DNA from: JBKHBT01 sp046542255 | Lineage (GTDB): Bacteria; UBP14; UBA6098; JBKHBT01 | DNA: 22,417 bases | Assembly (NCBI GenBank): GCA_046542255.1 | Contig: JBKHBT010000051.1 | Location: 1 to 22,417, forward strand | Direction: 5' to 3' | Shown: one piece after another, positions 10,401-16,205 of the stretch | How positions within the stretch are numbered: the stretch's first letter is position 1 | How the letters are laid out: the number at the start of each line of letters is the position of its first letter | The notes under the pieces: generated by a model | Told to the model about the DNA's origin: nothing | The model's input: the letters and a program-made list of their open reading frames with translations, nothing else | Database searches by the model: none | Program-made: the position numbers and the translations under genes

Positions 10401-12892
10401 TCCTTGCCAGTCCTGACATACCATCCTTCTGGTTTCTGGAAACCGACAAAAGCATCATAAATTCTGTAATCAATTTTTGTTTTGGCAGGGATCTTCCTTC
10501 CGCCTTTCTCAAAAACATCGGCTTCTGCTGATACTCGAAGTCCAGATGGAGCATGATCGATATCGGGTATTTTCCAATTGAATTCGTATATGCCTTCGGA
10601 ATTAAGCTCTGCTTCCATAATATTGCTTTCTATTGGCTTGAAGGACTGTATTTCATTATCGAAGACAAATTTTTCATATTTATCGAAAGATACTCTATAA
10701 GGTTCGAGCTTAAATTTCATTTGCACATCATGTCCGGCAGCAGGTGTACCGAAGAGATATTTCGACTCGACCTGTGCATTTATATATCGATCTTTATCTG
10801 GATCGACCATTTCCTTATCGGAACTGACATTTGCCTTTAGTTTATATGGTACGATTGTTTCGACTTTTATCGTCTTATTAAATCTACTCTCTCCGATCGA
10901 AAGCCCCAGGCGCCAATTGCCTGTTGGCGAATTCTGATTAGTTTTGAATTTAAATGTATAGAATCCTTCTTTGCTTTCTTTGGACAAAATCTCTTTGAAG
11001 AATCTCCCCCTCGCATCGTAGATTTTAGCTGTTGCAGGATGATTATCCGGGAAGCTTTTCGCTCGATTTCTGACGATTGCCGATACGAAAATCGAATCGC
11101 CAGGGCGATAAACTCCGCGGTCACTATAGATATACGCCTTAAGCCCTTCATGTGTCCTTGCGATACCCCCGACATCGAAAAGTGATGAGCCGAGTACTCT
11201 TTCTTTGAATTCCAGAAGGCTTCTCTGGCCATTTTTCTCTGCGGTGATTATGAATGCATCCTCTTCTGGCCTATCGAAAACGATAATCCCACCCATATCC
11301 GTTTTCCCAGAAGCAATTTTTTGGTTCTGGTAAGATATCAGCTCAATTTCGACACCGCTTAAAGGTTCGGCTTTTATCACATCTGTTGCAAAAACATAGT
11401 ACTTATCGCTCGACTTTTTGGCTGTAAGGCCAATATCGCTAACTATAATCGGTTTTGATACAAAAGCATTCTCCCGAATAAATCTATAATATTTCCAATT
11501 TGGCCAATCGTCAGGAAACTCATACATCAAATCTTCTCGATCGGCGCTGAGTTCTACAATAAAAATGCCTTTATTATGTTTGGACAAAATTTTTGACAAA
11601 TCCAGCTGATTCTGAAACCATTGGTTTCTTGTTTCGCCTATCTCGAGCGTGTCCTGAATGATTGTTTTACCCACTCTATTATAGTTCCAGAAGCGCTCAT
11701 GGCTTCTTTTTCCTGCCTGAATATTATTGTCCTGCATAAAATATACGAGATTATTTGGATAGATTTCTTTAACTGTAAGATAAACTCTTCGAATATTTGC
11801 TGTACGGAAATTTATTTTCTGCTGATTGGTAGTTGGAAGAAACATGCCAGTCTGCATAAACTCGATAAAAGGTTCAATATCCTTGAATGATAGCTGCTTT
11901 GTATAGTCTTTTTGCAATGAGATACCCCAAAGGCTTCTCATACCGGCTCTGACAGTGATACTATAGCTTTCACCATGATCAAAATCGCCGCGCAGGTTCA
12001 TTATATTGCCGCTTATCGAGATATCAAAATCTGCATGTGGCTCGATATTTATGAAGCCATCGTAGTTTCGGTCTTTATCGAGCAGGTCGGAGAATTTCAG
12101 GCTGATATTATTGGCTTCACGGTTTTGATTGGCTTTTACCTCTTGAATTACAAAATCTGATATTCCAGGAATATACAAATCACGAATAATATCCTTGTCT
12201 AAATCGAGCTTGCTGGCAGAAATTATCATTCGAAAATATCTTTTTGTATCCAGCCTTTCGATATTACTGGAGGTGATCAAAAATTCCTTTGGGCTACTGC
12301 CTTTTTCGACCGAAATCTCGAAATCTCTCTTCTTCTTTTCATAATCGGCATCTGTTTCATAGAACGAAATGGCTTCTTTTAGATCACTTTGAGAAATTTC
12401 CATATTAAATACCAAATTTCCATCGAGATGAACCTGCCTCGGATTATCTTTATTAACCAATTTGAAGTCTAATTCTTCAGATGAGAGATTAAGGCCAGTA
12501 ACTATAAATTCGAGATCAATCTTTTTTAGGCCTTTTCTTCTCTTCTCGGAAAGGATCTTTTCCAGATTGGCCTTACCGGTAAACTGTTTCCTCATCGGTA
12601 GTTTTTTTCCAGGCTCAAAAACCAATGTTCTTTCATCCTGCCAGTATGCTCTACCCTTTACTTTCGGCTTGAAACTGAAAACGGCATCATCCAGGTTTTC
12701 GCCAATTTTATTTGGAGGCACCATCTTTTCATTGAAACCAATTAATATTTTGCCATCCGGGGATAAAATTCCATAAGTCTTATACGAAATCAGAGTTTCT
12801 TCCTTTTTGCTAATTCCTTCGTCCTTTTCCGACTTATCGCAAGCTAAAAAAAGGATTATCAAAATAAAATAAATAAAGATTGCCCGTCTCAT
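7451..12892 (-). CDS. Bacterial alpha-2-macroglobulin, lipoprotein protease trap
   Basis: A very large protein (1813 residues from ATG 12892; E. coli YfhM 1653) thought to trap proteases that enter the periplasm, working with PBP1C on cell-wall defence and repair. The N terminus is a lipoprotein signal ending in ILFLAC, with Cys18 as the lipidation site and Asp19 at +2; E. coli YfhM also has Asp there, which favours the inner membrane. Landmarks: macroglobulin domain with GVYRPGDSIF near 590, a bait-region-type domain with KEKYNPGDSAY near 950, the A2M domain near 1160-1200, and the thioester motif GCIEQ at Cys1364 followed by the helical thioester-containing domain. The motif is CIEQ instead of the commoner CLEQ, keeping the Cys and Gln that form the bond. 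The in-frame GTG at 12898 lies inside the ribosome binding site AGAGGTGAT, so the ATG is the start. It is similar to YfhM over the whole length. Confidence 0.95.
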   Translation of the reverse strand: MRRAIFIYFILIILFLACDKSEKDEGISKKEETLISYKTYGILSPDGKILIGFNEKMVPPNKIGENLDDAVFSFKPKVKGRAYWQDERTLVFEPGKKLPMRKQFTGKANLEKILSEKRRKGLKKIDLEFIVTGLNLSSEELDFKLVNKDNPRQVHLDGNLVFNMEISQSDLKEAISFYETDADYEKKKRDFEISVEKGSSPKEFLITSSNIERLDTKRYFRMIISASKLDLDKDIIRDLYIPGISDFVIQEVKANQNREANNISLKFSDLLDKDRNYDGFINIEPHADFDISISGNIMNLRGDFDHGESYSITVRAGMRSLWGISLQKDYTKQLSFKDIEPFIEFMQTGMFLPTTNQQKINFRTANIRRVYLTVKEIYPNNLVYFMQDNNIQAGKRSHERFWNYNRVGKTIIQDTLEIGETRNQWFQNQLDLSKILSKHNKGIFIVELSADREDLMYEFPDDWPNWKYYRFIRENAFVSKPIIVSDIGLTAKKSSDKYYVFATDVIKAEPLSGVEIELISYQNQKIASGKTDMGGIIVFDRPEEDAFIITAEKNGQRSLLEFKERVLGSSLFDVGGIARTHEGLKAYIYSDRGVYRPGDSIFVSAIVRNRAKSFPDNHPATAKIYDARGRFFKEILSKESKEGFYTFKFKTNQNSPTGNWRLGLSIGESRFNKTIKVETIVPYKLKANVSSDKEMVDPDKDRYINAQVESKYLFGTPAAGHDVQMKFKLEPYRVSFDKYEKFVFDNEIQSFKPIESNIMEAELNSEGIYEFNWKIPDIDHAPSGLRVSAEADVFEKGGRKIPAKTKIDYRIYDAFVGFQKPEGWYVRTGKEMNTYVIAVNPDGMPIAGRNLKYRVYQNNFSWWYDYDSQEEAKRHFKTDNLTEKIAEGSIQSSSVPVAIKFTPEKYGKLYVEIQDGSNGHTAGYFINAYDWGQGSSMPRDANMLSISTDKEKYNPGDSAYIFVKTPPEGKLLFSLEKGNQIIYTKWRNLHDGKTVIPLKVTDEMVPNTYAHITVIQPHSQTQNDRPIRMYGIAPIMVEDPSTRLNVQIDAPEKILPESEFEVEIQVEDENKTQFTIAVVDEGILDITRFKTPDPWEYFFRKEALGVITADIYSLIIGANWGNPFKSFTVGGDAMEPYLLESDDKPQIKRFKPVAMFKGPLETDRKGRAKVKFKMPNYMGSVRIMAVAAKEGSYGNAELAVPVKSPLMVQPFMPRVLAPKDEIKIPVSIFATEKNIRNVDVKISAEGPVSIIGEKAKRVSFASPGNKDVYFDLKAKPAIGTVKLKFTAEGFGEKAEQVIDIVVRPSSPPIFRSIDKVVEKDIMTSIDIPKAGIDGTSRASIHISRVQKLSMNHRLKWLLHYPYGCIEQTTSAAFPQLYIREIVEMDKEDMKDIDKHINRTIDRIRRFQTREGGLSYWPNQQDVSIWGTNYAMHFLFEAKNKGYHVPKDLIEKLLKFQKRQSRAASGNYLERTYRVYVLALSGNPDMGAMNLLRQNSLDEMNSTSRWYLAAAYKIAGQEKIGNRIMQKAGTSVEDYQETGGCFGSYYRDKAIILEMMTIAGKTNEAMKIYSEIASKISNDSWLNTQTTGYCLLAMGKFVESLKKSGTYKGSIGLPDGKSIKFSSDKAVWSSELAGVFGQTITIDLESDEPVYASVDWEGVPLQDQVSSEWHNLGLRTGWYNDAGVAIDPTYLKQGTSFWGVISVGNTRKENIENIALVQMLPSGWEIQNIRLHGEFAPEWVSDLKVGREEYMDIRDDRIIWFFDFGKWNKQFDFVFKIDVVTPGSFYLPPTRVEAMYDRDYYANQAGKNVKIYTR

Positions 12893-12936
12893 TATCACCT
12901 CTTATCTAAGATTTTTAATTTCCAAAATATATATTA

Positions 12937-12965
12937 AAATTAGTCTTGAATTCTATGAAAGTCAA
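12937..12965 (-). promoter_or_regulatory. Candidate promoter of the alpha-2-macroglobulin/pbpC operon
   Basis: On the minus strand TTGACT (12965-12960) is followed after 17 bp by TAATTT (12942-12937), with a second TAATAT six bases further. It falls in the 77-bp gap between csm4 and the alpha-2-macroglobulin gene, so this operon may be transcribed separately from the csm genes. The -10 match is weak. Confidence 0.3.
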
Positions 12966-12975
12966 GAGCCATTAT

Positions 12976-13902
12976 TTATTCGAATGATTTGGTGGGCAGA
13001 AGCACAGAATGCCCTAACTGGATAACTCCCCTGTCGGCTGCAATATTTTCTTTTATGCAGCCTATCGTATGCCGATCGTAATCCTGAAAGAAGGCTCCTG
13101 ATTTAATCATCATAATAGCTTTTTTATCAAAGCTTTCGTCATCGAGGCCAAAAGCTTTTTCGCCAATTTTGCCTTCTTTTAAGTAATATTCAAAACAGTT
13201 TGGTATCTTTTGGCCATCGGCCGGACAAAAATGGGAAAGAGCAATCCTGCCTTGTTTTTGGGAATCATTTATGAAGAGAGCTTTTTCACGGGAAAAATCT
13301 TCGAGCTTGAAAACACCAAAGCCCCGGCTGCTACCTCTTCCGAATCCATGATATTCCATAATCTCAAAATTGCGCTTTATGATTTCTGCTATTTCGTCTG
13401 TTTCAAATGCTGCATAGATTGTAATATGATCTACATTCACCAGATGAATTCTCTCGATGATGCTACTGTGATTAAAATTGGATAGCGTATCCTGCCTATC
13501 AACTTGAATTGTGTCGTGATATGATATATCAAAATTGGGAATTTCACCGAGATTTACATCTAAAGAATCGATAGTTTTTTCAATATTTATGGTATTTTGT
13601 ATGCTATCAAGTAAATCCAAAGACAAATATTCTAAATTGGCCAAAATTCTGAGGTTCCGAGACCTTTGAGATAGGTTTTGGGCATATTTTTTGATATGAC
13701 AGGGCATTGTAATTGTATCACCGGGGAAACCATTCGAGAAGACAAAAGGTGTTTTGCCATTTATAAATCTTTCGTAAATAAAATCGAAACTATCGGAATT
13801 CAACTTCAGAAGCCACATCATATACCCGGCTAATGTATCGGAATTAAGAGGTGTGCGCCAGAAAGATTTTGGTTTTAGCTTTATTTTATAGAATTTCATC
13901 AT
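12976..13902 (-). CDS. csm4: Type III-A CRISPR RAMP protein Csm4 (Cas5 group)
   Basis: Csm4 caps the crRNA 5' handle and contacts Cas10 at the foot of the Csm complex. The 308-residue protein starts with KFYKIKLKPKSFWRTP followed by SDTLAGYMMW, the usual Csm4 N terminus (a beta strand, then a TP..SDT.FG.. helix). A glycine-rich RAMP loop, GFGRGSSRGFG, occupies 186-196. The C-terminal half has the Csm4 pattern of a strand ending in GKIGEK, a GAFF turn (269-272) and a final IQLGHSVLLP strand. The start ATG at 13902 overlaps the csm5 stop (ATGATGA), so the genes are translationally coupled; a second ATG follows immediately. It is the last gene of the operon, behind csm5, whereas csm4 normally precedes csm5. 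Assignment is by motif and context. Confidence 0.85.
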   Translation of the reverse strand: MMKFYKIKLKPKSFWRTPLNSDTLAGYMMWLLKLNSDSFDFIYERFINGKTPFVFSNGFPGDTITMPCHIKKYAQNLSQRSRNLRILANLEYLSLDLLDSIQNTINIEKTIDSLDVNLGEIPNFDISYHDTIQVDRQDTLSNFNHSSIIERIHLVNVDHITIYAAFETDEIAEIIKRNFEIMEYHGFGRGSSRGFGVFKLEDFSREKALFINDSQKQGRIALSHFCPADGQKIPNCFEYYLKEGKIGEKAFGLDDESFDKKAIMMIKSGAFFQDYDRHTIGCIKENIAADRGVIQLGHSVLLPTKSFE

Positions 13903-14981
13903 ATTTCGATCTCCCGCAGAATCTTGAGCTGAACGAATCCAAGTGGTACTCCGGCATCATATATGTTACGCGATTTGGGTGGCGATTTTTGGAATTCTCT
14001 AACCGTTGTAAAATTACTACCACAATAGCGGCCAAATCTTATTAAAGCAGTAACCTCATCGACATCTTTTTGATATCTGTCCAAAGTTTCGGCGACATCT
14101 TTCCAATAGAATCGACTTGTCATCGATAATTGATTGATCTCTCGGCGAATCTCGATAAGAAAATATTCATCCAGGATGCTCTTTAGTTGATCCCATGTTT
14201 GTATAGGGCTTTTCTTGTTCAGACGGATTGTGATATCGAATTCGGTGTTTGTGGGATTGGTTGAAAGCATCGATGGGATAGCTTCAACCAGATATTCCTT
14301 GCCAAATTGAAGCTCGCCATTTCTATTTAATTTTGTATTCAATATTTGTGCAATTTCGAGATATTCTTTGTCGAGCAAAATATCCTCGACTGCAAAATCT
14401 TCGAATGGGTCATTATATTTATCGAAAATAAATCTGTCCTTTTTGCCAGGAAGCCTGAAAAGCGAATCGAGAATTTTGCCTTCCTGCCATTGATATTTAG
14501 ATATACCGCCCGGTGGAGCGCCTTTGAATTTGATAATTTCCTGTCTTTTTTGCTCATCTAATTCTTCTAATTGACAGGAAAGATATGCTGTCCTAATTGC
14601 GCCTTTTATCGAACTTCCGGGGATATTGGCAGCAAATCTCGGCGCATCGCTTCTGATAAGCGACATGATATGGAATTTCTCATCGGGTGAAAAATTTGAT
14701 TTCTTGTATTTTTTGAGAACTTTTGGGCCGACTACAGCGCTGTAAACAGCAAATTCCGCGTCAAAATTCTCCGCTAGTAATTTATGCGCCTTTTTGTAAT
14801 TATCCTTATCTATCTCATCGGTAATTTTAATAAAAAGCTCGTGATCATTATTGGATAGTTTCCTAAAGTCTATGCGATAAAAAATATCGTTCTTAATTAC
14901 AAAATCCAAAGGCGTCAGAAAAATACCTGATTCAAAATGGATCGGAGTAATTGCTTTTGCTTTTATTTCGAGCTGCTTCAT
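13899..14981 (-). CDS. csm5: Type III-A CRISPR RAMP protein Csm5 (Cas7 group)
   Basis: Csm5 forms the head of the Csm filament and binds the 3' part of the crRNA, helping its maturation. The 360-residue protein begins with the typical pattern ITPIHFESGIFLTPLDFVI (11-29) and FYRIDF. A RAMP motif IPGSSIKGAIRTAYL lies in the first half, LIRFGRYCGSNFTTV near 310-325 matches the G-rich Csm5 block, and the protein ends in PLGFVQLKI. It starts at ATG 14981, six bases after the csm3 stop, with no clear ribosome binding site of its own, so translation probably depends on csm3. Its end overlaps the csm4 start. No frame damage is visible. Confidence 0.87.
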   Translation of the reverse strand: MKQLEIKAKAITPIHFESGIFLTPLDFVIKNDIFYRIDFRKLSNNDHELFIKITDEIDKDNYKKAHKLLAENFDAEFAVYSAVVGPKVLKKYKKSNFSPDEKFHIMSLIRSDAPRFAANIPGSSIKGAIRTAYLSCQLEELDEQKRQEIIKFKGAPPGGISKYQWQEGKILDSLFRLPGKKDRFIFDKYNDPFEDFAVEDILLDKEYLEIAQILNTKLNRNGELQFGKEYLVEAIPSMLSTNPTNTEFDITIRLNKKSPIQTWDQLKSILDEYFLIEIRREINQLSMTSRFYWKDVAETLDRYQKDVDEVTALIRFGRYCGSNFTTVREFQKSPPKSRNIYDAGVPLGFVQLKILREIEI

Positions 14982-14987
14982 ATTAAA

Positions 14988-15746
14988 TTATTTAGAATTG
15001 GGAATTACCTCGTATCTTTCCCTTTTTATTTCGCTGAGTTTAATCTCTTCTTTTATGCTAATTTCCTTATCATCGATTTTGATATTATTGAAACGCACTT
15101 TGCCAGAGCCGCGAGAACCGCCGCCGCCGATATAGTCCAACTCGATAAGATAAAGGCCAAGTTTGATAAGCTCGATATATTTCTCGAGATTCCCCTCATC
15201 TTTTTCATCTATAGTCCTAAGGATCATCTCCATATCAAATTTGATTCCGGCTGGTACGCGCTCTATCGGCCTTGGCTGATAGGAATGTCCTGTATCTCGC
15301 TGGATTGCTGCTTCGGTTTTGATTTCTGTCCTGAATTCTCCGGTGATGAATTTCCTTTCCTGATTTGCATTGATAAGAGAATCTCGAAAAAGCAGCCTGG
15401 TCGGCCCAAATTGCCAGCGTTCTTCCGGAGTGCCGAATAGATTGACTATAAGGCTTTCATGGAAGGATTTCGGCCGGGCATTTTTGATGATTGTGGGAAG
15501 CCCCACATAAGGCTGTGAAGGATCTCGAAAATGCAGAAGGCCCAGGTTCTTTTCTATTAGATATCGCATCTTGCCTTTTAGCGATGAGCCTGGAATATAT
15601 GGTATATCGACTTCCATATCATCGATGAATTTTTTCATGCGGACAACCGCATTGTCGAATGAGCCAATTTTGGCAGAATCTACTTTGCAACCGATATGAA
15701 GACCGGTCAAAACTTCTATTTCGCCTGTTATTTTATGATACCGCAT
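14988..15746 (-). CDS. csm3: Type III-A CRISPR RAMP protein Csm3, target-RNA nuclease subunit
   Basis: Csm3 is the repeated backbone subunit of the Csm complex; each copy cuts the bound target RNA at 6-nt steps. The 252-residue protein starts GEIEVLTGLHIG and continues through KIGSFDNAVVR. Asp31 in SFDNAV aligns with the catalytic aspartate of characterised Csm3 proteins (Asp33 in Streptococcus thermophilus, Asp32 in Staphylococcus epidermidis). IPGSSLKGKMR (51-61) is the RAMP signature, and a glycine-rich loop GGGGSRGSGKVRF lies near the C terminus. RNase activity is therefore predicted to be intact. ATG 15746 has a strong ribosome binding site (GGAGG, 4-nt spacing), fitting the need for many copies. 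It lies 23 bp after csm2. Confidence 0.95.
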   Translation of the reverse strand: MRYHKITGEIEVLTGLHIGCKVDSAKIGSFDNAVVRMKKFIDDMEVDIPYIPGSSLKGKMRYLIEKNLGLLHFRDPSQPYVGLPTIIKNARPKSFHESLIVNLFGTPEERWQFGPTRLLFRDSLINANQERKFITGEFRTEIKTEAAIQRDTGHSYQPRPIERVPAGIKFDMEMILRTIDEKDEGNLEKYIELIKLGLYLIELDYIGGGGSRGSGKVRFNNIKIDDKEISIKEEIKLSEIKRERYEVIPNSK

Positions 15747-15750
15747 AATT

Positions 15751-15755
15751 CCTCC
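15751..15755 (-). promoter_or_regulatory. Ribosome binding site of csm3
   Basis: GGAGG on the minus strand, 4 nt before the csm3 ATG. It fixes the csm3 start and is among the strongest sites in the operon. Confidence 0.75.
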
Positions 15756-15769
15756 GATAATCGATATAA

Positions 15770-16204
15770 TTAATCTCTAATTCCCATTCCATAGCAATAA
15801 CCTATCACTGCCTCGAATATCATCATCGAGTTTTTCAGGTCATCACCATTTTTGACGACATCTACTAAATCTATTAAAAAATCGCGGAAAGTTCCTGGGA
15901 TTCTCCGGTTTTTGACGGTACGAGGGCATGAGTACATGGCTCTGGCCTTGATCAAAAGTAACTGAGCCTGGATATCATCGAAAGCCTTTTCATTGGAATG
16001 GTTAGCACGATAATAATCATAAATCGCCTGCATCTCGATGAAGAATTCCCGAAGCTCGGTGGTTGTGAGTTTCTTATCCGGAATATTATGCCTGCCAGCT
16101 TTAACACGGGGCGGCCTTATGAATGATTTCGCAAGATTCTTTGCTTCAGAATCGAGCATCTCAAGATTAAGTGCTCCCTTTTCATTATAAATTTTTAATG
16201 CCAT
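15770..16204 (-). CDS. csm2: Type III-A CRISPR small subunit Csm2 (Cas11 group)
   Basis: Csm2 is the small helical subunit that stacks along the Csm3 filament and contacts the target RNA. The gene product has 144 residues from ATG 16204, the usual size. An in-frame TTG at 16222 would add six residues, but it lies ahead of the perfect ribosome binding site AAGGAGG (16217-16211), so the ATG is right. The sequence is charged and mostly helical, with a conserved-looking tract KLTTTELREFFIEMQAIYDY and a helix-rich C-terminal half (FRDFLIDLVDVV) typical of Csm2. It begins one base after the cas10 stop, so it is co-transcribed and translationally coupled. The family is short and diverse; position between cas10 and csm3 supports the call. 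Confidence 0.88.
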   Translation of the reverse strand: MALKIYNEKGALNLEMLDSEAKNLAKSFIRPPRVKAGRHNIPDKKLTTTELREFFIEMQAIYDYYRANHSNEKAFDDIQAQLLLIKARAMYSCPRTVKNRRIPGTFRDFLIDLVDVVKNGDDLKNSMMIFEAVIGYCYGMGIRD

Positions 16205-16205
16205 A

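Noticed and set aside
14937..15440. A 167-codon open frame on the plus strand
   Set aside because: Antisense to csm3, whose identity and start are well supported; the translation looks like random Phe/Ile-rich sequence.
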